A stretch of DNA of 12,759 nt from Nitrospiraceae bacterium (GCA_011391455.1 JAABQN010000037.1:1-12759), one strand, 5' to 3'. Positions 1 through 7,583 are shown, counted from the first letter of the stretch. Numbers and translations are program-made. Notes: a model not told the origin generated them from the sequence alone.

Positions 1-440
1 TGTCCTGGCACTTCCAAGGTGTCTTTGCCGAGCGGCACGGATGAGAGGACACCCTTCTCTCCCTCCTGAAACCATTGTGCGCTGAACTGGGCAGGATCTT
101 CCAGGGGGGCTGATTCGAACACGATATAGATTGCGGGAATATTTCGATGAAACACCGATCCAGGCTCGATAGGTTTCAGCCGAGGATCTTGCGTGTACCA
201 GCCGTTCCGTCCGAACGTATCCCACTCCATGTCATACCCTTTGGCCATCCTGATCCAGGTAAACAGAGATTGAGGGATATCCTTTTTCTGTTCGTCGAAC
301 GACGGGCTCTGCGTGGGATCGATTTCGGTTGTCGCTTGTTCCTTCGGCGCAAACGGATCCCGCGCTTCCACTGTCTGCCAGGCGGAAACGATGATGCTCA
401 GGCAAGCAAGTACGCTGGCCAAGAGCCGCATCCCTTTCAT
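1..440 (-). CDS. Secreted protein of unknown function, N-terminal part (runs off the window)
   Basis: An open frame on the minus strand runs from an ATG at 440 to the left edge without a stop, so only about the first 145 codons are visible. The first 30 residues (MKGMRLLASVLACLSIIVSA, then WQTVEARD) look like a Sec signal peptide. Cleavage is plausible after V-E-A; the V-L-A-C near residue 12 is a poor lipobox. The mature part begins DPFAPKEQ and is polar, with many aromatic residues (WIRMAKGYDMEWDTFGRNGWY). I do not recognise a family. In-frame ATGs at 431, 455 and 467 are possible alternative starts, because none of them has a clear Shine-Dalgarno. The gene is divergent from the MFS gene and may share its control region. 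The reading frame and signal peptide are seen; export is inferred. Confidence 0.72.
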   Translation of the reverse strand, partial: MKGMRLLASVLACLSIIVSAWQTVEARDPFAPKEQATTEIDPTQSPSFDEQKKDIPQSLFTWIRMAKGYDMEWDTFGRNGWYTQDPRLKPIEPGSVFHRNIPAIYIVFESAPLEDPAQFSAQWFQEGEKGVLSSVPLGKDTLEVPG

Positions 441-509
441 TCTGACTTCCGTCATAAGTCCCACCATGATCCGTTGTCCACTCGCCCCGTTATGGTAACG
501 AGAGATCTG

Positions 510-530
510 CAATCGGTCAATCGCCGATTG
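510..530. promoter_or_regulatory. Inverted repeat in the divergent intergenic region (possible operator)
   Basis: A perfect 7-bp inverted repeat, CAATCGG at 510-516 and CCGATTG at 524-530 with a 7-nt spacer, lies between the start of the secreted protein gene (440) and the extended -10 of the MFS gene (565-573). No T-tract follows on either strand, so a terminator is unlikely. Its place between divergent genes fits a dimeric regulator site, but nothing identifies the regulator. Confidence 0.3.
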
Positions 531-564
531 TCCAAGAGGCTCATCTCTGTACGCTCTGGGCCCC

Positions 565-573
565 TGTTATGCT
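565..573 (+). promoter_or_regulatory. Extended -10 promoter for the MFS gene
   Basis: TG-T-TATGCT at 565-573 matches the extended -10 form (TGn then a TATAAT-like hexamer). It predicts a start near 580, about 30 nt upstream of the GTG codon. The -35 position is poor (around CTCTGT at 545-550), as extended -10 promoters tolerate. Confidence 0.38.
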
Positions 574-609
574 ACTCTCGATCAGAGGTTCCTTTCAGGA
601 AAGGATTCT

Positions 610-2013
610 GTGCATCCCACGTTATCCGGACGTTCGGAAGAGACTGTGCCAAGCAATTCCCAGGCGCAGAGCGCCAACGAGCAAGGTCTTCGCTACGGCC
701 TCAGAGATGGCGCTTGCCAGGCCATTACGCAAGGCAGCGGGGAACAATATCTTTCCGCCTTTGCTCTACTCCTGCAAGCAAGCCCCTTTCAATTGAGTGT
801 GTTGTCGGCATTGCCCCAACTCATCGGGACAGGAGCCCAACTTGCCTCCGTGAAGTTATTACAGTGGTTCCCCGATCGCAAAGCCCTCATTTTTTCCGGC
901 ACCGTCGGGCAAGCATTCGCCTGGATTCCCATCGTGCTCCTACCGTTGTCGTTTCCGCAGTGGGGGCCTTGGCTCGTCGTAGGCGGCGCCGCTGCGTATT
1001 TTGCCTGCGCTCACTTCACCGCGCCGGCTTGGAATAGCTTGATTACGGATTGGATCGATCAGCATGAACGGGGCGCCTATTTCGCACGTCGAGCCAAAAT
1101 TATCGCGGGTCTCAGCTTCTTCGCGCTTTGTGGAGCCGGTTGGGTGTTGAGCCTCTGGCAAGATTCCACCGCTGCTTGGTGGGGATTCGTGCTGATCTTT
1201 GCCTTGGCCGGAAGTGTTCGCATCCTCTCGGCAGTGGCCTTGTCACCCGTTCAAGATCTGCATCCGACTGCCCACCAGGAGGCGCAGCAAGGATTTCGCG
1301 GCTTTTTTCGGCAGAGCGCAACGAAGGACTTCCGCCGCTTTCTGTTCTTCTCAGGCCTGATGCATGCGTCTGTGTTGATCGCCGGCCCATTTTTCGTCTT
1401 GTACATGCTACAGGATCTTCACCTGTCATATCTCGGTTATGGAGGATGGTTGGCCACCGGTCTCCTCGGCCAACTTCTTACCCTGCAGGCCTGGGGCCAA
1501 TTCGGAGATCGATTCGGAAACAAAGCATTGTTGTCCATTACCGGATTCACGGTGCCATTTTTGCCGATGCTCTATCTTGTGAGCACGAATCTAGGATTTC
1601 TGTTGGCAGTTAATTTTCTAGGCGGCGTCATTTGGGCCGGCTTGGCCTTGGGGCTGCAAAACTATGTGTTCGATTCGGTCAGACCGGAGGAACGAGCGAA
1701 AGCCATTGCGTTGTATAGCACAGTCAACGCCGTAGGATGGTCGGTAGGAGCCTTGCTCGGGAGCTGGTTGGTTGAGCATCTTCCTTCCCGCATCGAGTGG
1801 GGAGGGGTTGTTCTCCACCCTATCTCTAATTTGCCTTTTGTTTTCTTTCTTTCTGGCCTGTTGCGGTTGCTGGTCTCGTCATGTCTTCTTGGAACCTTCC
1901 ATGAAGCGCGCCAAGTGACGAGCATTTCTCGCCAACAACTTCTCTGGGAGCTGCCGCTCGTGAAGCCAGTCGCCCAGTTTGTGGGCTGGGCCTTACCCAA
2001 ATCGAATCGATAG
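610..2013 (+). CDS. Major facilitator superfamily transporter
   Basis: A 467-residue polytopic membrane protein, a usual length for an MFS permease. After a polar N-terminal tail of about 40 residues, hydrophobic segments run almost to the C-terminus. GQFGDRFGNK at residues 296-305 matches the MFS loop signature G-x3-D-R-x-G-x-[KR], here in the second half of the protein. The N-terminal stretch with GSGEQYLSAF (42-51) followed by ASPFQLSVLSALPQL resembles a large group of uncharacterised prokaryotic MFS proteins. The start is a GTG at 610, supported by AGGAAAGG at 597-604. The gene converges on the small lipoprotein gene with a gap of only 13 nt. The substrate cannot be read from the sequence; an exporter role would be a guess. 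Confidence 0.88.
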   Translation: MHPTLSGRSEETVPSNSQAQSANEQGLRYGLRDGACQAITQGSGEQYLSAFALLLQASPFQLSVLSALPQLIGTGAQLASVKLLQWFPDRKALIFSGTVGQAFAWIPIVLLPLSFPQWGPWLVVGGAAAYFACAHFTAPAWNSLITDWIDQHERGAYFARRAKIIAGLSFFALCGAGWVLSLWQDSTAAWWGFVLIFALAGSVRILSAVALSPVQDLHPTAHQEAQQGFRGFFRQSATKDFRRFLFFSGLMHASVLIAGPFFVLYMLQDLHLSYLGYGGWLATGLLGQLLTLQAWGQFGDRFGNKALLSITGFTVPFLPMLYLVSTNLGFLLAVNFLGGVIWAGLALGLQNYVFDSVRPEERAKAIALYSTVNAVGWSVGALLGSWLVEHLPSRIEWGGVVLHPISNLPFVFFLSGLLRLLVSSCLLGTFHEARQVTSISRQQLLWELPLVKPVAQFVGWALPKSNR

Positions 2014-2026
2014 AATGCCGGATTTG

Positions 2027-2245
2027 CTACCGTGGCACTGGTGGTTGGGCGGCTCGTTCCTGTTCCTCTTGTTTGAGCTTCTCGAAGGCCCGGTCTGCAT
2101 GGCTGCGCACTTGGTCCGGAGTCGGCTGCGGAAGGGGCTTGGATTGATCGCTGGCGCAAGCTGCGATCAGCGAGAAGACGAACAGACCTGCGACCATGGC
2201 GATCCCACGTTGATGCATGTGGCTTAGTCGATGACTCATTCGCAT
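2027..2245 (-). CDS. Small lipoprotein, 72 residues
   Basis: A short protein with a basic N-terminus, a hydrophobic stretch and the lipobox I27-A28-A29-C30, so it is probably processed by signal peptidase II and lipid-anchored, leaving about 43 mature residues. The mature part is Pro/Gln rich and then strongly charged and helical (SHADRAFEKLKQEEQERAA). The ATG at 2245 is preferred because GGAG lies 8 nt upstream; an internal ATG at 2218 would give a more typical signal length but has no ribosome site. It follows the CsgG-like gene by 18 nt on the same strand, so the two are probably co-transcribed and may work together in the envelope. I recognise no family. Confidence 0.7.
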   Translation of the reverse strand: MRMSHRLSHMHQRGIAMVAGLFVFSLIAACASDQSKPLPQPTPDQVRSHADRAFEKLKQEEQERAAQPPVPR

Positions 2246-2263
2246 CTTCTGGTCTCCATAAGG

Positions 2264-2908
2264 TTAATCAAAGGCCCGGTGTAAATCATAGACCGTCTGC
2301 ATAATGCCACGGTCTAATGCCTCGCTGCTCCATCGGTGGTAGTCGATGTTGTCTGAGAGTGACCAACCGAATCCCTCGGCCTCATCTGCACGCGCTGTCA
2401 CCACATTGTGATAAACAACTTCCCCGCTTTCTACTCGAATGATTTTGCTTGTGATGGTCACAGACGGAAGATCGCGATGCGCTCTCGCGAAGAACCGGTC
2501 GCGTACCGTTGGTCCTTCGATTCGATAGATCAACACGCTGTCTACGCCCAACATCTGTCCGATTCGGACGGCACTGTCTTCAGCAACAAGCCCCCCGATC
2601 TGAAGTCGCTGCTCCGAGACGATGGCCGGCATATGGGAACGATCGATGATCCTCAGGTTTGGGCGAAATGTCTTGAGTTGGAATGCCGCCCCTTCCAAGC
2701 GGCCATATGCGTTGGACCAATCAGGGTGTGCCCCACGTGGATACAGCACCGCCACACGCTGGACGTCGGCAGGAATCGGTAATACCAGAGGTGTGGGGTG
2801 AAAACTGAATGTTGGCGGCATTTGCTTGGTGGCATTCACACAACTCGCTACGAAAACCGCCACCGTGAGGACTATCATCAGCTGGACCACTGAGCCTCGC
2901 TTTGCCAT
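2264..2908 (-). CDS. CsgG-like lipoprotein
   Basis: A 214-residue protein starting MAKRGSVVQL with a single hydrophobic segment and the lipobox V20-A21-S22-C23, hence a predicted lipoprotein. The ATG at 2908 is chosen because GGGAGG lies 6 nt upstream and the signal peptide begins there; the frame stays open to 3031 but without such support. The body has the layout of the CsgG/HfaB/LpoB-type fold: a first strand (VQRVAVLYP), then IIDRSHMPAIVSEQ, then the LVAEDSAVRIGQMLGVDSVL block, which recalls the '..DR..L..ll.Eq.l..sGl.d...a..iG..lga..li' pattern of that group. Such proteins form secretion pores or act as envelope assembly factors. Which role applies here is unknown. It is first in a two-gene lipoprotein operon. 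Confidence 0.72.
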   Translation of the reverse strand: MAKRGSVVQLMIVLTVAVFVASCVNATKQMPPTFSFHPTPLVLPIPADVQRVAVLYPRGAHPDWSNAYGRLEGAAFQLKTFRPNLRIIDRSHMPAIVSEQRLQIGGLVAEDSAVRIGQMLGVDSVLIYRIEGPTVRDRFFARAHRDLPSVTITSKIIRVESGEVVYHNVVTARADEAEGFGWSLSDNIDYHRWSSEALDRGIMQTVYDLHRAFD

Positions 2909-3030
2909 GGCCGGCCTCCCAACATTCCTCAGGCTTGTTTCGATCCGCAACCCGACCTTGGCTCCATCATACTCCACGCTTGGCACGAAAACCACGCATG
3001 GAAGACCGCCGTACGAGTGATGGCCACGCA

Positions 3031-3059
3031 TTGACTGGCGTCAAATGAAGGGGTATTCT
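3031..3059 (+). promoter_or_regulatory. Sigma70-type promoter for the YqeY-family gene
   Basis: TTGACT (3031-3036) and TATTCT (3054-3059) are separated by exactly 17 bp and each matches the consensus hexamer at five of six positions. Transcription would start near 3066, giving a leader of about 30 nt before the ATG at 3096. Confidence 0.6.
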
Positions 3060-3095
3060 CCACCCCAGCCACGCTCTCTCACCCACGAGATTTCG

Positions 3096-3542
3096 ATGTC
3101 GTTGCACGACCGTCTGACAGAAGATCTCAAGCTCGCCATGAAGGCCCGTGACCAGTTGCGGATGGACGTCATTCGCATGATCAAGGCTGCCGTGATGAAT
3201 AGGGAACTGGAGGTCAAGAAGGATCTCGACGATGTCGAAATGAGCCGCGTGATGACGACCATGATTAAGCAGCGACGGGAATCGGTTGAACAGTTTGAAA
3301 AAGGTAACCGAGCAGAACTCGCAGCAAAAGAGCGACAAGAGATCACCATTCTTGAATCCTATCTCCCCCCAGCCCTCTCTCTCGATCAACTCGCCACCGT
3401 CGTGGACATGGTCATTCAGGAAACCGGCGCTCGATCTCTGAAAGAGATGGGCGCGGTGATGAAAGCCGTGATGGTTCGTGTGGCAGGCCAACCTATAGAC
3501 GGCAAGCAGATCAGCGACCTCGTCCGCGCCAAGCTTCAATAG
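3096..3542 (+). CDS. yqeY: GatB/YqeY domain-containing protein
   Basis: A 148-residue soluble protein, the usual length of stand-alone YqeY proteins. It shows the family features: an N-terminal helix with LTEDLKLAMKARD, then RMDVIRMIKAAVMNRE, a central acidic and helical region (RRESVEQFEKGNRAELAAKE), EITILESYLP near the middle, and a C-terminal segment MGAVMKAVMVRVAGQPIDGK resembling the tail domain of GatB. GatB's tail binds tRNA in the amidotransferase complex, but the role of free YqeY proteins is not settled. The ATG at 3096 is preferred over an upstream in-frame codon at 3045, which lies inside the predicted promoter. Only a weak GAGA lies upstream as ribosome site. It is followed after 70 nt by the signalling block. 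Confidence 0.9.
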   Translation: MSLHDRLTEDLKLAMKARDQLRMDVIRMIKAAVMNRELEVKKDLDDVEMSRVMTTMIKQRRESVEQFEKGNRAELAAKERQEITILESYLPPALSLDQLATVVDMVIQETGARSLKEMGAVMKAVMVRVAGQPIDGKQISDLVRAKLQ

Positions 3543-3555
3543 CCCAATCAGCGCC

Positions 3556-3564
3556 TGCTATACT
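3556..3564 (+). promoter_or_regulatory. Extended -10 promoter for the phosphorelay block
   Basis: TG-C-TATACT at 3556-3564 is a good extended -10 element 14 nt after the yqeY stop codon. The -35 is weak (TTCAAT at 3535-3540, 18-bp spacer). The predicted leader contains a short GC-rich hairpin (GCACA-TTTT-TGTGC region, about 3578-3592) just upstream of the AGGAG ribosome site at 3604-3608. Confidence 0.45.
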
Positions 3565-3612
3565 GAAAGGTGATAGCACGCACATTTTGTGCGCGCGCAT
3601 GGCAGGAGCCAC

Positions 3613-4251
3613 ATGGGCATTCTTATCGTTGACGATTCTCCGGATCAGCAGGTACTACTCCGCGCATTTCTTGAAAAATCTGGCCATACGGATCTTTTGA
3701 GCGCCGATTCGGCAAAGGCTGCGTTTCCCATGCTCGACATGGACGGCCTGGAGCCACCCACCCGGATCGATTTGATTCTGATGGATGTTTTGATGCCGGA
3801 GATGGATGGAGTCGAAGCCTGTCGCCAGATCAAAGGCCGACCGCACCTTAGCGATATTCCTATCATCATGGTCACGGCTAAAAACGACCACTCGAATCTC
3901 CAAGCCGCTTTTGCGGCGGGAGCGATTGATTACATTACCAAACCGGTAAACAGCGTGGAACTCTTGGCACGCGTCGCTTCCGCGCTGGCACTGAAAAAGG
4001 AAATGGACTGCCGCAAAGCGCGTGAAGGGGAGCTCCGTCGAAGCAATGATGAGCTGCAGAAAGCGCTACGGGATGTCAAAGTCCTCAGAGGCCTCATCCC
4101 GATCTGCGCATCCTGTAAAAAGATCCGCAATGACGGCGGGTTCTGGCAACAGTTGGAGGAGTATATCGGCGAACATTCCGAGGCCGAATTCAGTCACGGC
4201 ATCTGTCAACATTGCGTCAAAAAGCTTTATCCTGGAGTTTACCCGGACTAA
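3613..4251 (+). CDS. Response regulator with C-terminal CxxC...CxxC module
   Basis: A 212-residue cytosolic protein. Residues 1-125 are a CheY-type receiver with the acidic pair D7/D8, phospho-acceptor D58 (LILMD then VLMPEM), T88 and K110 (TKP). Residues 128-158 form a charged helix, probably a coiled coil. The C-terminal 55 residues carry C165-x2-C168 (ICASCKKIR) and C198-x2-C201 (GICQHC), with a conserved-looking HSEAEFSHG between them and YP at the end. I know this module as a recurring C-terminal tail on receiver and PAS proteins of environmental bacteria but cannot name a function; the four cysteines suggest metal binding (inference). The start at 3613 has AGGAG 4 nt upstream and gives the same MGILIVDDS beginning as the next gene; an upstream GTG at 3589 is less likely. 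It is first in the signalling block. Confidence 0.88.
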   Translation: MGILIVDDSPDQQVLLRAFLEKSGHTDLLSADSAKAAFPMLDMDGLEPPTRIDLILMDVLMPEMDGVEACRQIKGRPHLSDIPIIMVTAKNDHSNLQAAFAAGAIDYITKPVNSVELLARVASALALKKEMDCRKAREGELRRSNDELQKALRDVKVLRGLIPICASCKKIRNDGGFWQQLEEYIGEHSEAEFSHGICQHCVKKLYPGVYPD

Positions 4252-4301
4252 CTGCTACGATTTTTCAAGCGCGTAACTCCTACTCACTGGATAGACAACA
4301 C

Positions 4302-5309
4302 ATGGGTATCTTAATCGTTGATGACTCGGCGGACGACCGCATCTTGCTTCAGTCGATCCTCTCGGCTGCAGGCTACGACGATCTCCTGGTCGCCGACTCA
4401 GCCGCCGCCGCGTTCCGTCTTCTGGGGCTTGATGACGGGAAGCAGGCTGCCGGCTCTCGAGTCGATCTGATTCTCATGGACATCGTCATGCCGGAGATGA
4501 GCGGCATCGAAGCCTGCCGCCAGATCAAGGCGGTCGAACGGTTCCGCGACACGCCCATCATGATGGTCACGGTAAAGACCGATCCCGTCGATCTCCAACT
4601 TGCTTTTGCCGCTGGCGCGCTCGACTACATCGGGAAACCCATCAACAAGAGCGAAATCTTGACTCGTGTCCGATCAGTGTTGCGGCTGGTCCACGAAATC
4701 GACCGGCGGCGGGCCAGGGAGCAGGAACTCCTTGAAGTCATGCGTCAACTCCAGGAGGCGAATCAGATGCTGCTGCGCCTGTCCAGTCTTGACGGTCTCA
4801 CCGGTATTACCAACCGCCGGCAATTCGATGACTTCTTGGACCAGGAATGGCGCCGTGCCGTCCGTGAATTGACGCCGCTCTCTCTGATCATGCTCGACAT
4901 CGATCGGTTCAAATCCTATAACGATACCCTCGGCCATACGTCTGGCGACGAATGCCTTCGGCAGGTTGCTGCAGCAATCTCCGGCGCCGTCAACAGACCG
5001 GGAGACCTCGTTGCTCGGTACGGCGGCGACGAGTTCGTGATTGTGCTTCCCGGTACTCGTACGGACGGAGCGGCACAGGTGGCGGAAACGCTTCGGGAGC
5101 GAATTGAGGCTCTCGGCATTACGCATTCCGACGGTGGCTGCACCACCATCAGCGCGGGCTTCGCCAGTATGATCCCCAGCCGGAACAGTTCCCCCACCGA
5201 TTTGATCAAGGCGGCTGATCAAGCGCTCTACCAAGCCAAGCAAGAAGGCCGCAATCGAGCCAAACAAGCCGGCACACTCTCACTCGTCCCGCATTCCCAC
5301 GAAGACTAA
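4302..5309 (+). CDS. Receiver-GGDEF response regulator (diguanylate cyclase)
   Basis: A 335-residue soluble protein predicted to make cyclic di-GMP from GTP under control of phosphorylation. Residues 1-128 are a receiver with D7/D8, phospho-acceptor D60, T90 and K112. Residues 130-160 are a charged helical linker. Residues 161-325 are a GGDEF domain: SLDGLTGITNRRQFD at its start, LDIDRFKSYND (metal and substrate region), and an intact GGDEF at 241-245. An inhibitory I-site R232-P-G-D235 lies five residues before it, so product feedback is likely. The start at 4302 lacks a good Shine-Dalgarno. The choice rests on its match to the receiver start of the previous gene, 50 nt upstream. The two receivers look like tandem paralogues. 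Confidence 0.94.
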   Translation: MGILIVDDSADDRILLQSILSAAGYDDLLVADSAAAAFRLLGLDDGKQAAGSRVDLILMDIVMPEMSGIEACRQIKAVERFRDTPIMMVTVKTDPVDLQLAFAAGALDYIGKPINKSEILTRVRSVLRLVHEIDRRRAREQELLEVMRQLQEANQMLLRLSSLDGLTGITNRRQFDDFLDQEWRRAVRELTPLSLIMLDIDRFKSYNDTLGHTSGDECLRQVAAAISGAVNRPGDLVARYGGDEFVIVLPGTRTDGAAQVAETLRERIEALGITHSDGGCTTISAGFASMIPSRNSSPTDLIKAADQALYQAKQEGRNRAKQAGTLSLVPHSHED

Positions 5310-5369
5310 CGATCGATTGGTGCGTGAGAGATAGGCATCCACGGTCTTGATGCGAAAAGTACGCTGACC

Positions 5370-7121
5370 ATGCCCCGGACCACGAACTCTTCCAGATACA
5401 AGGCTCCACCCAAATCGCGCCGGCCACAAACATCGTCGGCGCAACTTCAATCTGCGCTTAAACAAGAGCGGGCTAGCCGGAAACGCGAAGCTCTCGAGCG
5501 TCAGGAAGCGGAACAAACACTCCTGATCGCAAAAGAGGCCGCGGAGGTGGCCAGCCGCGCCAAGAGCGAGTTCCTCGCCAGTGTGAGCCACGAGATTCGG
5601 ACGCCCATGAACGCGATTATCGGGATGGCGGATCTGCTATGGGAAACGGATCTGACTCCTGAGCAACGAAAGTACTTGCGCATTTTCCGCCGCGCCGGAG
5701 GAAACCTCTTGAGTCTGATCAACGACATCCTCGACCTGTCTAAAGTCGAGGTCGGCCATCTGGAGCTGGAATCAACCGACTTTGATTTGAGTGACTTGCT
5801 TGAAAAAGCCATCGAGATTCTCGCCATGCGGGCCAATGAAAAAGGCCTCGAACTCGCCTGCCATCTTTCGCCTGACGTTCCCTGCGCGATGATCGGAGAC
5901 CCTAACCGACTACACCAGATCCTCATCAACCTAATCGGCAACGCGATCAAATTCACCGACAGCGGGTCCGTCACGGTGCAGGTCATGCAGGATCCGGAAC
6001 TCCCCACGCCGGGAGCCCTCAGATTTTCTGTCAGCGATACGGGAATCGGCATTCCGTCCGACAAGCTCGGTTCTATTTTTGAAAGTTTTACCCAAGCGCA
6101 CCCTTCAACGACACGCAAGTACGGAGGAACCGGTTTAGGCCTGACCATTTCAAAGCAAATAGCTGAGCTCATGAACGGGCGAATCTGGGTCGAGAGCACC
6201 CTTGGATATGGCAGCACATTTCATTGCTGTGTGCAGTTGGAGGTGCATCAGAATCCCACACCTGCACACGACATGGTCCCACTCAATCTTCACGGGGTCA
6301 AAACTCTCGTGGTTGATGATCATGCCACCAACTGCCTGATCCTTCGAGAAACTTTGGCTGCCTTAGGGGCAGAGGTGATGGATACTGGATCCGGTCGCGA
6401 GGCTATTGCTGAATGGCGGCAAGCCGCTGCTTCTGGACGACCCTACAATCTCGTGCTTCTTGACTGCCGCATGCCGGAAATGGATGGGTTTCAAGTGGTC
6501 GAAGAGATCAGACGAGACAGCCCTCCCCAGGATCTGACGATTGTGATGCTGGCCTCCGACCATTGGGCCGACGACATCGCCCGCACCTACGATCTAGGGC
6601 TGGGCGGCTATTTGATCAAACCTATCAGGAGGTCGGATCTGCTCCAGACCGTCAGCATCGCCCTCGACCGTTCCAGGGGGATACAACCGATGGCTGGTTT
6701 AACCGCAGCGGGTCCCGCCGCTCCTACCGATGTCAGGGCACTACGCATTTTATTGGTAGAGGACTCTACGGACAATCAGCTGCTGATCCGGTCCTATTTG
6801 AAACAGACTCCCTATCACCTCGATATCGCAGATCATGGAGCCATCGCGTTGGAGCGATTCAAGAATGGCTACTACGACCTCATTTTGATGGACATGCAGA
6901 TGCCGGTGATGAACGGTTATGAGGCCACAAAAGCAATCCGGACCTGGGAGCGGGAACATGATCTCCCCCCCACGCAGGTGATTGCCTTGACCGCTTTGGC
7001 TCTGAAAGGGGATGGAGTCAAGATTTTCGAAGCTGGCTGCGATGCCCATATGACCAAACCCATCAAGAAGCACACCCTCCTGGAAGTTCTCCGGGCTTGT
7101 AAAGGACGACATACTTCATGA
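5370..7121 (+). CDS. Soluble hybrid histidine kinase with two receiver domains
   Basis: A 583-residue protein with no membrane segment and no recognisable sensor. Residues 22-66 form a highly charged coiled coil leading into the HisKA domain with phospho-accepting H74 (SVSHEIRTPMN). The ATPase domain has the N box NLIGNAIKFT (187-196), G1 DTGIGI (223-228), an F box (IFESFTQ) and G2 GGTGLGL (252-258), so the kinase looks active. Receiver 1 (about 309-432) has D316/D317, D365 and K417. Receiver 2 (about 457-578) has E464/D465, D508, T541 and K563. The layout resembles BarA-type kinases but lacks their own Hpt domain. That part is supplied by the next gene, whose ATG overlaps this stop by 4 nt. 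The ATG at 5370 has no clear ribosome site, and an in-frame stop at 5325 leaves no better ATG or GTG upstream. Confidence 0.94.
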   Translation: MPRTTNSSRYKAPPKSRRPQTSSAQLQSALKQERASRKREALERQEAEQTLLIAKEAAEVASRAKSEFLASVSHEIRTPMNAIIGMADLLWETDLTPEQRKYLRIFRRAGGNLLSLINDILDLSKVEVGHLELESTDFDLSDLLEKAIEILAMRANEKGLELACHLSPDVPCAMIGDPNRLHQILINLIGNAIKFTDSGSVTVQVMQDPELPTPGALRFSVSDTGIGIPSDKLGSIFESFTQAHPSTTRKYGGTGLGLTISKQIAELMNGRIWVESTLGYGSTFHCCVQLEVHQNPTPAHDMVPLNLHGVKTLVVDDHATNCLILRETLAALGAEVMDTGSGREAIAEWRQAAASGRPYNLVLLDCRMPEMDGFQVVEEIRRDSPPQDLTIVMLASDHWADDIARTYDLGLGGYLIKPIRRSDLLQTVSIALDRSRGIQPMAGLTAAGPAAPTDVRALRILLVEDSTDNQLLIRSYLKQTPYHLDIADHGAIALERFKNGYYDLILMDMQMPVMNGYEATKAIRTWEREHDLPPTQVIALTALALKGDGVKIFEAGCDAHMTKPIKKHTLLEVLRACKGRHTS

Positions 7122-7447
7122 CCACAAAATCGAACAGAAACGCCGAGAACGGCATCATCCTGTACATCGATCAAGGCCTTGAAGCGATCGTCCCAGGATT
7201 TCTAGAGAATCGTCGACGTGACGTGGAGACTCTCGAAACCGCGTTGGAAGAAAATAACCTGGCACAGATTCAACTTATCGGTCATCGCATGAGGGGGGAC
7301 GGAGGAGGATACGGGTTCGATGCGATCAGTACGATGGGAACCGCCCTGGAGCAAGCGGCGGCGCGCGAAGACCGGGACGCGATTCGACGGCATACCGCCG
7401 AACTCATCGACTTTCTCGATCGAGTTACGGTGGTATATCGGAGATGA
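7118..7447 (+). CDS. Stand-alone histidine phosphotransfer (Hpt) protein
   Basis: A 109-residue, mostly helical protein. The phospho-accepting residue is H56 in LIGHRMRGDGGGYGF, which matches the Hpt signature H-x-x-[KR]-G-x4-[YF]-G-[FA]. Arg59 stands where most Hpt domains have Lys. Flanking helices are predicted at about 25-45 and 66-105. The ATG overlaps the stop of the hybrid kinase (ATGA at 7118-7121), so the two proteins are probably made by coupled translation in fixed ratio. It most likely shuttles phosphate from a kinase receiver domain to the receivers encoded upstream. It is the last gene before the hairpin terminator. The Hpt assignment is firm; the partners are inferred from gene order. 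Confidence 0.88.
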   Translation: MTTKSNRNAENGIILYIDQGLEAIVPGFLENRRRDVETLETALEENNLAQIQLIGHRMRGDGGGYGFDAISTMGTALEQAAAREDRDAIRRHTAELIDFLDRVTVVYRR

Positions 7448-7478
7448 AGAAGCCGACCTTCTCCTCACCATAAATGTA

Positions 7479-7507
7479 TTGACATCTGGACAGTGGGTCC
7501 ATAAAGT
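7479..7507 (+). promoter_or_regulatory. Sigma70-like promoter ahead of the sensor-domain gene
   Basis: A perfect TTGACA (7479-7484) is followed after 17 bp by TAAAGT (7502-7507, four of six consensus bases). The start would be near 7514, only about 11 nt before the hairpin at 7525-7563, so transcripts from it would begin with a terminator-like structure. Confidence 0.45.
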
Positions 7508-7524
7508 GCAGCGCAGGGTCAAGC

Positions 7525-7563
7525 GGGAGCCGCTCTGTTGTTGGAGTGCGCTCCCATTTTCTT
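7525..7563 (+). terminator. Rho-independent terminator at the end of the phosphorelay block
   Basis: GGGAGC (7525-7530) pairs with GCTCCC (7550-7555), and CGCTC (7531-7535) with GAGTG (7544-7548, one G-U). This gives an 11-bp stem with one bulged C and an 8-nt loop, followed by ATTTTCTT. It lies 78 nt after the Hpt stop codon and 20 nt before the next gene. Confidence 0.65.
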
Positions 7564-7583
7564 AGCCGAAACTTGAGGTGAGC

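Noticed and set aside
147..1037. Long plus-strand open frame of 296 codons
   Set aside because: It overlaps the secreted-protein gene on the opposite strand and the MFS gene in another frame. Its composition (very Arg-rich, no domain) is that of a shadow frame.
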